The notes beneath the pieces were generated by a model. The model was given only the letters and a program-made list of their open reading frames with translations. It searched no databases and was not told where the DNA came from. Position numbers and translations under genes: made by a program. This document shows, in pieces, positions 39,901-49,317 of a DNA stretch of 64,000 bases. Within the stretch, counting starts at the first letter, position 1. Every line of letters starts with the position of its first letter. The DNA is from Pseudomonas urmiensis (lineage in GTDB: Bacteria; Pseudomonadota; Gammaproteobacteria; Pseudomonadales; Pseudomonadaceae), in the NCBI RefSeq assembly GCF_014268815.2, contig NZ_JABWRE020000001.1, positions 1,121,001-1,185,000 of the forward strand, in the 5' to 3' direction.

Positions 39901-41454
39901 CAGGTGCAACTCCAGCGCAGCAGCTGGTAATTGGGCGCGCAGTTGCTGCGAGAGCAGGTGCTTGCGCCTGGACTTTTCCCTGTCGTCATCGAGCAGGCTG
40001 CGCTGCAGCATGTCGGGGTAGGCCTTGCCGATGTCCAGCTCGGTGATCAGCGTGCGCAGGTAGGCTTCGTTCATCCAGCTCGGCAAAGCCTGCCCTGACT
40101 TGTCCTTGAGCTCGACTCGACCTGCCTTGAGCAAGCCCAGGTTGCCGATCGCCAGCTGCGCCAGGGTGTAGGTGACGGGCGTTACGTTGCCATCGAAGTT
40201 ACCGTTGGGCAGGGCTGCAGCGACGGTCTGGTGATTGATCACCTGCAGGTTCCACGGCTGCAGGGTATTGTCGGGGTGGTCGCGCAACAGGCGTTCACTC
40301 AGGCGGGTGTAGGCAAACAACTCGGCGTCATCGACACCGTCGAGCCAGAACCCACCCTTGGCGCTATCGTAGGCCTGGCCGATGTCGACCAGTAGCCCTG
40401 CGTACTGATCACGCGACGCTTCGCTGGCATTGCGCAGCCAGTCGGGAAACTGTTTGGCAAGTTCCTCCAGCCCTAGCTGCTCCTGATCCGGACACAAGTC
40501 CAGCATCGAGGTCAGGTAGGTCAGGCTCAAGTTCAGGCGCTGCACCGCGTCACGCTGGTCACACTGCTCAGCAACAGTGTCGATGCAATGCAGTTGTTGC
40601 TCGAACATATGGCTTGCCTGAGCATCGAGGGCATGGCCTGGCACCGACCTGAGATACAACTGGGGATGTTTGATGGTCAGCTCAGGCCAATGCCGGCCGA
40701 GGCTGTCGAGTAGGGCCTGCATCGACTCAAACTCCAGCAGTCGGCCACTCAAGCTGTACAGCAGCGCGGATTGGCGGCCTTCAGAGTGGCTGCTCGGCTC
40801 GATGACCAATGCGCTGGCCAACTCGCCCAGGCGCTGCCCCGGACTGAGCCTGACCGAAAGTACTGACAGGCGCAGGGCGCGAGAGTGGGCGAGTTGGCGG
40901 GACTCAGCGCAAGGATATGCCGCCAGTGCGACTGCCATTTCTATTGCTTGCGGCGACAGCGAACGGCGGGCGTGTCCGATGCTGGTCAGCAGCTGCTGGC
41001 GCAAGTAGCCGCTGTAGCGTTGCCAAGGCGTTGTGCCATGGCTGTCTGCGCGGTTCCAGTAGTCGACCAAGGCTTGCTTGTAATGATCGATCAACACTGG
41101 CCCGCAGTCATTGATCAGACGCTCCAGCGCGGATAGATCCACTGCGACTGTATTGATGTCATTGGCGGTTTCGATCAATTCATCCTGGGCGCTGTCCAGG
41201 TGTATAGACGCACGGTTGCAGTAGCGCTCGATCAGCAGTTGATGCAGCGGTCGGATAAAGTCCTGGCTCGCGCTAGGCATGCTGCTGCGCAGCAGCAACT
41301 GCGCTGGGGATTGACTGCCTAAGCGGCGAGCCCGCCACTGCTCGACCAGCAGGGTCGTGGCTACATCAGGCAAGGTCGGACAGTCGCTGAATAGCTCGGT
41401 CAGCGTGCAGCCAAAGTCACTTTTGTTGATTAGCTGTTGGGTTATCAGACCCAT
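36913..41454 (-). CDS. Giant dermonecrotic-toxin-like (DUF6543-type) protein A
   Basis: The 1513-residue product is a tandem paralogue of the next gene upstream. An N-terminal helical half (about 1-690) includes LPSWMNEAYLRTLITELDIG. Two hydrophobic segments follow: LGWLLLNLVLPLTGGIVAAT (about 695-728) and VALVNLLVNVALAIFAS (about 743-762). Next come WVVLGRDVYRV and RLRLRGGMPRS, a long coiled-coil-rich region, and a conserved C-terminal module LWYAHFHY, AGHLKTAAQRS and VYRAPITRAEAVRYFF. The ATG has GGGAG eight bases upstream. No signal peptide, catalytic triad or immunity-like neighbour is visible. The family name (PF20178, dermonecrotic toxin N-terminal) is from memory. Confidence 0.8.
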   Translation of the reverse strand: MGLITQQLINKSDFGCTLTELFSDCPTLPDVATTLLVEQWRARRLGSQSPAQLLLRSSMPSASQDFIRPLHQLLIERYCNRASIHLDSAQDELIETANDINTVAVDLSALERLINDCGPVLIDHYKQALVDYWNRADSHGTTPWQRYSGYLRQQLLTSIGHARRSLSPQAIEMAVALAAYPCAESRQLAHSRALRLSVLSVRLSPGQRLGELASALVIEPSSHSEGRQSALLYSLSGRLLEFESMQALLDSLGRHWPELTIKHPQLYLRSVPGHALDAQASHMFEQQLHCIDTVAEQCDQRDAVQRLNLSLTYLTSMLDLCPDQEQLGLEELAKQFPDWLRNASEASRDQYAGLLVDIGQAYDSAKGGFWLDGVDDAELFAYTRLSERLLRDHPDNTLQPWNLQVINHQTVAAALPNGNFDGNVTPVTYTLAQLAIGNLGLLKAGRVELKDKSGQALPSWMNEAYLRTLITELDIGKAYPDMLQRSLLDDDREKSRRKHLLSQQLRAQLPAAALELHLQQNKLTLDGVRVVRRLFAPLPTQTAVPLIQPLGFLSEPDVPADLARNAWLIEPDPSDGATLCLLYRPLHAQPLLEFSGREALLAALAAKGDLQTDILDRLAESVQSIYANGGFLEPNLPHLRLTNFILPYAYQRPGPVTLAQSATAGELAEAIYQGCVAETIEHFKRHASTSAQTQRQQWQQLGWLLLNLVLPLTGGIVAATVWVVQVGVALRQYLQTDAKRTPSQHRVALVNLLVNVALAIFASTRPSLRLKSSPDPALSEPEPNALAPVTVTAQAADQAVHQPLAMDWAHTDSILDKPQREALARLRAGRNREALGEPIESGHWAGLYQTDDEHWVVLGRDVYRVSLDEDLQRPRIIGATDEQALGPWLHRNSSGHWQPDLRLRLRGGMPRSTSGRARLQQSRLTLETLRATLDRDLATGRDYIMRLNVLQDLLKADERESSLRRNLASIDTIAQFWDKHVADIKRYIDLQPGARLQSRLSLTLFQQFASKVVRHSALSTLIDLKMVESALQHLEHPHDLAAALERLEETPELTNQLVSNGDRLRDTLTELERLASRYHEGTEKWLATARECLKVPIDQVTLSSRLRRIDSAWRRLLMQPELSDRAYYLLRRGWKNLDLAISQRLRLFAMPQASEELSARLLHDMHSKLGVVQSALDNLKAEILDKPAAQSILAQLQDDVRFASTNVNSELEDYPPLSTVEQLRQKTPGLIETTSHGLLLGQPRASDASLVDILDEHQRPLMTFHNELGEWVQSKEPEPETGTAPVTPVPAQRLGELFGNAEEMMSGAQQMLSFMQSKAAENFLPVEIEELLELKREPVARLESTLRQRLADEPGLAPADLSSYTQRLDTLAEQLNALLRRSEEICTKAIVRHKPQMSGLRYLIDRQQVRIQLVKRRKELSAVQGRPQDYLDEYEILRDGRPLWYAHFHYRSRLDENPDYVAGHLKTAAQRSIRGQTLTDLNTQKVEFVYRAPITRAEAVRYFFAPHADASNL

Positions 41455-41580
41455 GAGCGAAGCTCCCGTTGAAGTGGAGCTGCAGTAAAGCGTTGCTGCG
41501 GCCGGTGGCGGCGGTAGTCACTTACCACGTGCTTGGGGACCTGCGAATGGCTTCGCTTGCACCGGCCGCTTCTGAGCAAG

Positions 41581-41604
41581 GGCAGGGCGCTGGCACGCCC
41601 TGCC
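41581..41604. terminator. Hairpin between the tandem giant genes
   Basis: ggcagggcg-ctggca-cgccctgcc is a perfect 9-bp stem just past the end of protein B (minus strand). No strong T-run follows (ccttgctc), so it may attenuate rather than stop read-through into gene A, which starts about 127 bases later. Confidence 0.5.
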
Positions 41605-41610
41605 TGAGAA

Positions 41611-44600
41611 TCACGTGTCGAAGAAGTACTTCTGCGCCGCAGCAGATGTTATCGGTGCGCGGTACACGGCAACCTGCCTGCCGGTGGCCGGATCTTTGCC
41701 CTGCTGCCCGGCGATATGCCGCTGTGCTGCAGTTTTCAAATGGCCGGCGGTGAACTGCGGTTTGGCCGTGCTGTTGGCTGCGTAGTGAAAATGCGCATAC
41801 CACAGGGTGCGCTCCTGGTGTTCGATGGCGTACTCGTCGAGAAAGTCGTCAGGCCTGCCCTTGATCTTGGCCAAGTGTCTACGCCCGGGAATGCGCCTTA
41901 TCGTCACCTGGCCGTGGTCGACCAGATATTGCACTTCGGCCATGCGAGGCGGCTGAGCCAGTGCTGCACGTGTGCGCAGGGCGAGCGCCTGTTGCTCGAA
42001 TTGGCTGGCCAGGCGGTCTAGCGCTTTGGTCACTTGGGTGGCGCTTAGGCCCTGGTGCGCCTCGTCGACTTGATTGTGCTCGGTCAGGCGTTGTTCGATG
42101 GCAGCGACGTGGCTGCGTAACCTGTCGCGCTGATGCTGTACCAACTCTTCGAGCTCGACTGGCAGGTAGTTGCTGGCGCTGGGCAACTCAAGCTTGGCTA
42201 CTTGCTGGCGCGCATCGGCCATTAGGCTGGTGCTTTGTGTGAGCAACTGCGCCAGTGGTTGGCGATTGTCTGGCGTTGGTGCGACAGGCGCGGTCACTTC
42301 GCGCCAGGCACCTTGCTCCAGCCGGTAAGTCTGTGTGGGGCCTTGGCCTTCAAGGCCGGCAATGTCCACGACATTGCTGTCTTCGGCGCTTGGATCGCCG
42401 AGTAACAGTCCATGCTCGCTGGTTTCGATCAGACCGGGTAATTGGTGACGCAGTTGCGCCAGGCTGTTGGTCGGCGGGTAGTTGGGCAGTTCACCCAAGT
42501 CTTGACCGAGTTTTTCCAGGATCGACTCTAGCGCTTTGTTCAGTTGCCCCAGGGTTGCAATGGCTGGCGGCGCATCCTTGTACAGAACGGTTAGGTTTCC
42601 CAGTTGCCGTTTGGCGGCGCGAAACTGTTGGTCGATGCTGCGCAGCAATCGGACTTGCACCTCCTCGCTCAGGTCAGTGCGCTCGAACAGTTTCAGTCGC
42701 TGGGAGATGCCCAGCTGCAAGTTGGTCCAGCAGCGCTGCAGCCAAAAGGCGGCGTCGTAGTTGATCACACTGTGTACCAGAATCATGCGATTGACCAACG
42801 CCTCCAGCCGTAGAAAGCGCAGTGACAGGGCTTTTTCGGGGCCTGCGTTGACGTGGCAAGCTTGACGATGAGCTTCGGCGATATCGGAACGGGTGCGGCT
42901 GGCCATCTTGCCTAACTCCTGCTGGCGAACGCCCAGTGCATCGAGGTTACTGATCCGCTCTTCCAGCAACGGCATCATTTCAGTGAGGCAATCGCCCGCC
43001 TGACCAAGTTCAGTGGCGGTCAGCTCTTCACCGGCTTGTTGGCGCCGGGCAAAGCCAAGCAGTTGCTCCCTCTTCGGTCGCCAGAGTTTGCGCAAGATCA
43101 ATTCGATGACCTGCAGGCACAGGCTGTCTTGACGCAAGCCATGGGCGCGCAGGGTTGCATAATCACGCAGCGGAGCGAGGGCATTGCGTGCATCGGCATG
43201 GCGCACATGCTCGGACCAGAAGGCCGAGACGTTGCGGGTGGTCTCCAGGCTGCTGGTCAGAGCGTTGTTGGCAGCGCAGGTGGTTGCAAGGTCGGTGGCC
43301 ACCTTCAACATCTTGTCCATCAGCACCGTGGCGGCCATATCGTCGTCCAGTTGCTTATCGATGGCCTGGCACTGTTGCGCGATGCGTTGATTGCGCTGGC
43401 GCAGGCGCTCTGCTAGCGGCATACCGCCGCGCAGGCGCAGGCCCAGGTCCAATTGCCAGCGCCCAGCCGGGTCGCGTTGTAGCCAGGGGCCAAGCGCTTG
43501 CGCAGAGGTTTGTCCGACGATACGCACCTGCTCCTGTTCAGCGTCCAGAATGACCCCGTAGACCTTGCCTTCAAGGACTACCCAGAAGCTGCCCCGGTGC
43601 AGGTACAACCCCTGTAGCGGGCCATGACTGACGGCTGGACCCAGATCGCGGTAGGTCAGAGGGCTCTGCAGCTGTTGCAGGGCTGTGCGTTGAGTTGGGG
43701 AAAGCCCCTGATGCGGGCGGGACCAGTTGAAGTCCAGCACTGCCGGCAGGGGTGAAGTCTGTTCAATGGCCGCAGGCGGGTTGGCAAGCGCTGGCTCACT
43801 GACAGGCAAGCGTGGTGGCGGGTCTTCTTCCAGACGCAGGCGCAGTACCGAATGGGAGAACAGCAGGGTGGCGACATTGATCAGCAGATTGACCAGCGCC
43901 AGACGCTGATGGCTCGGGTCGCTTTGTGGTTCGAGGTTGACGTAATCAGCCAGGGCGACTTCCATCTGCACCAGCCAGGCCGCGCGGCCCAAGGTTTCCC
44001 CGGCCAGCGGCAAGAGGGTATTGAACAGTAGCCAGCCGAGCTCTTTCCAGCTGTTCCAGCGGCTTTGCGCACTGGTGCTGGAATGCTCGCGAAAACGTTG
44101 GATGGATTCGTCCACGCAGGCTTGATAAAGGGCCTGTTCAGGATGCGTCACGGGGTCATCCACTGTCAGGCGGACCGGCGCCGGTGTACTGAACGGTACT
44201 GCGCTGGTGTCTGTCAGCGGGTAAAACAGGTGCGGTTCGAGAAAACCGCCATGGGCATAATATTTGCGATCCTCCGCCGGCAGCCGTTGGAGTAGGTCGT
44301 CTTGCAGTTCGCCAGGGCTGCTGATGGCGACGAACAGGGCCATGCGGTCGGCAAACTCCAGCAACGGCTGGGGGTGTAGCGGTCGATACAGCAGGCAAGG
44401 TGTCTGGCCGGGTTGCCTGGCTTCGATCAACCAGACGTTCAACGGTCGGTCCGGGCTGGCGCCGGCCTCCTTGATGAAGCCTAGCGGGCGTAGTACCCAG
44501 TTCGGCGCCTCATCAACTCCTACCGGGGCGAAAACTTGAGCGATGCGCTCGGCGGCATCTGCGCTGATACTTTGCCCGCGCAGGTGCAACTCCAAGGCCA

Positions 44601-46161
44601 GGCTTGGCAGTTGCGAGCGCAACTGGTTGCCCAGCAGGCGTTCGCGTTCCTGGCGGCTGGCAGGGTCATTGAGCAGTAGCGTTGCCAGCAATTGCGGATA
44701 ACGGGTGGCGATATCGAGCTGGCTGATGAGGGTGCGCAGGTAGGCCTCGCTCATCCAGCTTGGCAGCACCTGGTCGTTGTTAGAGCGCAATTCCACTCGG
44801 CCAGGTTTGAGCAGGCCGAGGTTACCGATGGCCAACTGCGCCAACGACAGCTCGACCCTGCGTACCTCTCCTGTGGCCAGTGGCGCGCCTTGCGCCGGGG
44901 TGGCGGCGGCGATGGTCTGGTAGTTGACCACCTTGACCTGCTCAGGGTCGAGCGTGCTGCCAGGGTGGTCGAGGGCAAAGCGCGCGGACATCGTTCGATT
45001 GGCGAATTGTTCCGCGGTGTCGACATCGTGCAACCAGAACTTGCCGTTGGCGTGCTGATAATCCTGCGCCACGTCGAGCAGCAGGGTGCTGTAGCGAATC
45101 AGTTGGCTAGCTGGAGCATTGCGCAACCAGTCTGGCAAACGATTGATCAGCGCTTGGCGTTGCTGCGCCTCGGTGCCATTGCACAAGTCGAGCATGGCCG
45201 TCAGGCGGTCCAGGTCAAGCCCCAGGGTGAGTGCGTCATAACTGGATTGGTAGCGCGGTGCCAATTGATCGATCAGGCGTAATTGTTGATCCAGCATGGC
45301 AGCGGCCTGTTCTTCGAACACCTGCCCCAGCGAAGGTGTAATGGTCACTTGTGGCGACAGTTCTGCTACCTCGACCGGCCAGTGTCTGGCGATGGCCTTG
45401 AGCATTGCTTGACGCGAGGTGACCGGATACAGAATCGAACCCAGGGTGAACAGCAGGTGGACGGATTGCCCTGGGCTGGCATTGGCGTTTTCGATCAGTA
45501 CGGCGCTGGCCAGGTCCGCGTCGATGAAGCCTAAGGGCGAAAAGTCGACTGCCAGCTGGGAAACTTTCAAGGCGTTGGCCTCGGGTCGCAGCTGGCGCTG
45601 GCTGTGGTCTGGGTACTGTTGCACCAGGCGGGCAATGCTGATGGCAATTGGCGACGAGGTGGCATCCTGCTGTGTTGCGTCAACGCTCAGTTTGAACTGT
45701 CCTTGCAGGTACTGCGCATACCATCCCCAAGGCGTCTGGCCGTTGCGATCGAAGCGGCTCCAGTAACTGGCCAGGGCCTGCTTGTAGGTTTCCAGCAAGA
45801 ATGGCGCGCACTGGTTGATCAGCAGTTCGACCCCGTGCAGGTCGATAATGACCTTGGCGCTTGGGTCACCGTCCTGGCGCGTGCAAAGGCTGTCTTCGCC
45901 GTTGACCAGGTTGAGTGTGCGCCGCAGGCAGTAGCGTTCGACCAACACCTGCGCCAGCGGGCGGATCCAGGCTCGTCCTGCCGATGCCTGACTGACCAGG
46001 TAAAGGCTCAGCGGATCATGCTCGGCGCTGAGGCGACGTGCCGACCACTGCTCGCGCAAGATCGCGCTAGCGACTTCGATCAGGGCCGGGCGTGTACTGA
46101 AGCGTTTGGCAACCTGGCAATCCAGGCCGCTGTATTGGGCAAGGCGTTGATGCAGATCCAT
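41611..46161 (-). CDS. Giant dermonecrotic-toxin-like (DUF6543-type) protein B
   Basis: The 1516-residue paralogue of protein A has the same layout: LPSWMSEAYLRTLISQLDIA in the N-terminal half, hydrophobic segments LGWLLFNTLLPLAGETLG (about 702-739) and LALVNLLINVATLLF (about 748-769), then WVVLEGKVYGV, LGLRLRGGMPLAE and the C-terminal module LWYAHFHY, AGHLKTAAQRH and VYRAPITSAAAQKYFF. Sequence identity with A looks moderate but runs end to end. TGGA precedes the ATG. It is the promoter-proximal gene of the pair and divergent from exaC. The role is inferred as a secreted or host-directed toxin. The target is unknown. Confidence 0.8.
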   Translation of the reverse strand: MDLHQRLAQYSGLDCQVAKRFSTRPALIEVASAILREQWSARRLSAEHDPLSLYLVSQASAGRAWIRPLAQVLVERYCLRRTLNLVNGEDSLCTRQDGDPSAKVIIDLHGVELLINQCAPFLLETYKQALASYWSRFDRNGQTPWGWYAQYLQGQFKLSVDATQQDATSSPIAISIARLVQQYPDHSQRQLRPEANALKVSQLAVDFSPLGFIDADLASAVLIENANASPGQSVHLLFTLGSILYPVTSRQAMLKAIARHWPVEVAELSPQVTITPSLGQVFEEQAAAMLDQQLRLIDQLAPRYQSSYDALTLGLDLDRLTAMLDLCNGTEAQQRQALINRLPDWLRNAPASQLIRYSTLLLDVAQDYQHANGKFWLHDVDTAEQFANRTMSARFALDHPGSTLDPEQVKVVNYQTIAAATPAQGAPLATGEVRRVELSLAQLAIGNLGLLKPGRVELRSNNDQVLPSWMSEAYLRTLISQLDIATRYPQLLATLLLNDPASRQERERLLGNQLRSQLPSLALELHLRGQSISADAAERIAQVFAPVGVDEAPNWVLRPLGFIKEAGASPDRPLNVWLIEARQPGQTPCLLYRPLHPQPLLEFADRMALFVAISSPGELQDDLLQRLPAEDRKYYAHGGFLEPHLFYPLTDTSAVPFSTPAPVRLTVDDPVTHPEQALYQACVDESIQRFREHSSTSAQSRWNSWKELGWLLFNTLLPLAGETLGRAAWLVQMEVALADYVNLEPQSDPSHQRLALVNLLINVATLLFSHSVLRLRLEEDPPPRLPVSEPALANPPAAIEQTSPLPAVLDFNWSRPHQGLSPTQRTALQQLQSPLTYRDLGPAVSHGPLQGLYLHRGSFWVVLEGKVYGVILDAEQEQVRIVGQTSAQALGPWLQRDPAGRWQLDLGLRLRGGMPLAERLRQRNQRIAQQCQAIDKQLDDDMAATVLMDKMLKVATDLATTCAANNALTSSLETTRNVSAFWSEHVRHADARNALAPLRDYATLRAHGLRQDSLCLQVIELILRKLWRPKREQLLGFARRQQAGEELTATELGQAGDCLTEMMPLLEERISNLDALGVRQQELGKMASRTRSDIAEAHRQACHVNAGPEKALSLRFLRLEALVNRMILVHSVINYDAAFWLQRCWTNLQLGISQRLKLFERTDLSEEVQVRLLRSIDQQFRAAKRQLGNLTVLYKDAPPAIATLGQLNKALESILEKLGQDLGELPNYPPTNSLAQLRHQLPGLIETSEHGLLLGDPSAEDSNVVDIAGLEGQGPTQTYRLEQGAWREVTAPVAPTPDNRQPLAQLLTQSTSLMADARQQVAKLELPSASNYLPVELEELVQHQRDRLRSHVAAIEQRLTEHNQVDEAHQGLSATQVTKALDRLASQFEQQALALRTRAALAQPPRMAEVQYLVDHGQVTIRRIPGRRHLAKIKGRPDDFLDEYAIEHQERTLWYAHFHYAANSTAKPQFTAGHLKTAAQRHIAGQQGKDPATGRQVAVYRAPITSAAAQKYFFDT

Positions 46162-46348
46162 GAGGGTTCCAGCGGTTGTTGATGGACCTGCATCAAGCCT
46201 TTGAGCTTGGGTGGATGGGTGTTAACCGGTTGATACCAAGGAACCAGTCAAGTGCGCCCATCGGCTGATTCGTCGGCGCGGCCGGCGTCCCTAGAATCCA
46301 GACACCGCCTGTCAGCGCGACAGGCCCAGTCCAGCCGAGGCTCTTCCC
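46162..46348. promoter_or_regulatory. Divergent promoter region between giant gene B and exaC
   Basis: A 187-base gap separates two divergent starts. A tagaat hexamer near 46291 could be a -10 element for exaC. The inverted tract gcctgtcagcgcgacaggcc lies close to the exaC start. No activator site could be assigned with confidence. Confidence 0.4.
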
Positions 46349-47869
<1,521 letters not shown>

Positions 47870-47973
47870 TCGGTATGGGTAGTAACCGGTCCTAAAGTAG
47901 CAATGGCAGTGCACCGGAAACGGTGTATCAATAAACGCACCGCAATCTCGTGGTGCCATAAGAGGATGAACCT

Positions 47974-48045
47974 ATGTGGAAAAAGCCCGCGTTCACTGAT
48001 CTGCGTATCGGTTTCGAAGTGACCATGTACTTCGCCAACCGTTGA
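47974..48045 (+). CDS. pqqA: PqqA, 23-residue PQQ precursor peptide
   Basis: A 24-codon frame encodes a 23-residue peptide beginning MWKKPAFTDL and containing GFEVTMYFANR at its end. Glu15 and Tyr19, the two residues that PqqE cross-links to build pyrroloquinoline quinone, are both in the correct E-x3-Y spacing. AGAGGA lies eight bases before the ATG. The gene is too short for standard gene calling. It sits between exaC and ercA without pqqBCDE beside it, so it is probably an extra precursor copy; the main pqq operon would be elsewhere (inference). Confidence 0.93.
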   Translation: MWKKPAFTDLRIGFEVTMYFANR

Positions 48046-48053
48046 TCCTCCAG

Positions 48054-48083
48054 GCGCCGGTCGCTGTGTGCGGCGGCCGGCGC
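48054..48083 (+). terminator. GC-rich hairpin directly after pqqA
   Basis: gcgccgg (48054-48060) pairs with ccggcgc (48077-48083) across a 16-base loop, nine bases past the pqqA stop and 70 bases before ercA. A T-run is absent. Similar hairpins after pqqA elsewhere are thought to let the precursor transcript exceed that of downstream genes; that role here is inferred. Confidence 0.55.
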
Positions 48084-48153
48084 TCACCTGGATTACAAAC
48101 CCTGCTGGATGCTTTAGGCTCAGGAACACTACGACAAGAACAATAGGCGTTGC

Positions 48154-49317
48154 ATGAGCCCGAATCTGAGCCAGTTGCGCAAGTTCGTTTCCCCCGAAAT
48201 CATCTTTGGTGCCGGTTGCAGGCACCATGTCGCCAACTACGCCCGCACGTTCGGTGCGCGCAAGGTGCTGCTGGTCAGCGACCCGGGTGTGGTGGCTGCC
48301 GGATGGGTGGCCGATATCGAAGCCAGTCTGCAAGGGCAGGGCATCGACTACTGCCTGTACACCGACGTCTCGCCCAATCCGCGGGTCGAAGAGGTGATGG
48401 CCGGCGCCGAGCGTTACCGCAGCGAACAGTGCGATGTGATCGTCGCCGTCGGCGGCGGTAGCCCGATGGACTGCGCCAAGGGTATTGGCATCGTAGTCGC
48501 CCACGGCCGGCACATTCTTGAGTTCGAAGGGGTCGACACCATTCGCGTGCCGAGCCCGCCGCTGATCCTGATCCCCACCACGGCGGGCACCTCTGCCGAT
48601 GTTTCGCAGTTCGTGATCATTTCCAACCAGCAACAGCGGATGAAGTTTTCCATCGTCAGCAAGGCAGTGGTGCCGGATGTGTCGTTGATCGACCCCGAAA
48701 CCACCTTGAGCATGGATCCGTTCCTGTCTGCCTGCACCGGCATCGATGCCCTGGTGCATGCCATCGAGGCGTTCGTCTCTACCGGCCACGGGCCGCTGAC
48801 CGACCCGCATGCACTGGAGGCGATGCGCCTGATCAATGGCAACCTGGTGCAGATGATCGCCAGCCCCAACAATATCGCCCTGCGCGAAAAAGTCATGCTG
48901 GGCAGCATGCAGGCGGGCCTGGCGTTTTCCAATGCCATCCTCGGTGCGGTGCATGCGATGTCGCATAGCCTGGGCGGCTTTCTCGATCTGCCGCATGGGC
49001 TGTGCAATGCGGTGCTGGTCGAGCATGTGGTGGCGTTCAACTACAGCGCCGCGCCAGATCGCTTCAAGGTGATCGCCCAAACCTTGGGTATCGATTGCCG
49101 TGGCCTGAACCATGAGCAGGTACGCAAGCGCTTGGTCGAGCATCTGATCGCCCTCAAGCATGCGGTGGGTTTCCATGAAACGCTTGGCTTGCACGGGGTG
49201 GGTAGCAGCGATATCCCGTTTTTGTCGCGTCACGCCATGGATGACCCGTGCATCCTCACCAACCCGAGGAACTCCAGCCTGCGTGATGTCGAGGTGGTGT
49301 ATGGCGAGGCCCTCTGA
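48154..49317 (+). CDS. ercA: ErcA-type iron-containing alcohol dehydrogenase
   Basis: This group III NAD-dependent dehydrogenase has 387 residues. It has the nucleotide region VIVAVGGGSPMDCAKGIG, STG-type TTAGTSADVS, and metal-ligand regions DALVHAIEAFVSTGHG, HAMSHSLGGFLDLPHG and VLVEHVVAFN. The start MSPNLSQLRKFVSPEIIFGA closely resembles P. aeruginosa ErcA. In P. aeruginosa ercA affects regulation of ethanol oxidation rather than acting only as a bulk catabolic enzyme. It overlaps the start of ercS by 17 bases. Confidence 0.9.
   Translation: MSPNLSQLRKFVSPEIIFGAGCRHHVANYARTFGARKVLLVSDPGVVAAGWVADIEASLQGQGIDYCLYTDVSPNPRVEEVMAGAERYRSEQCDVIVAVGGGSPMDCAKGIGIVVAHGRHILEFEGVDTIRVPSPPLILIPTTAGTSADVSQFVIISNQQQRMKFSIVSKAVVPDVSLIDPETTLSMDPFLSACTGIDALVHAIEAFVSTGHGPLTDPHALEAMRLINGNLVQMIASPNNIALREKVMLGSMQAGLAFSNAILGAVHAMSHSLGGFLDLPHGLCNAVLVEHVVAFNYSAAPDRFKVIAQTLGIDCRGLNHEQVRKRLVEHLIALKHAVGFHETLGLHGVGSSDIPFLSRHAMDDPCILTNPRNSSLRDVEVVYGEAL

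Noticed and set aside
49160..49300. Upstream extension of ercS into ercA
   Set aside because: ATG 49301 has a well-placed GAGG, and the extension translates ercA sequence out of frame.
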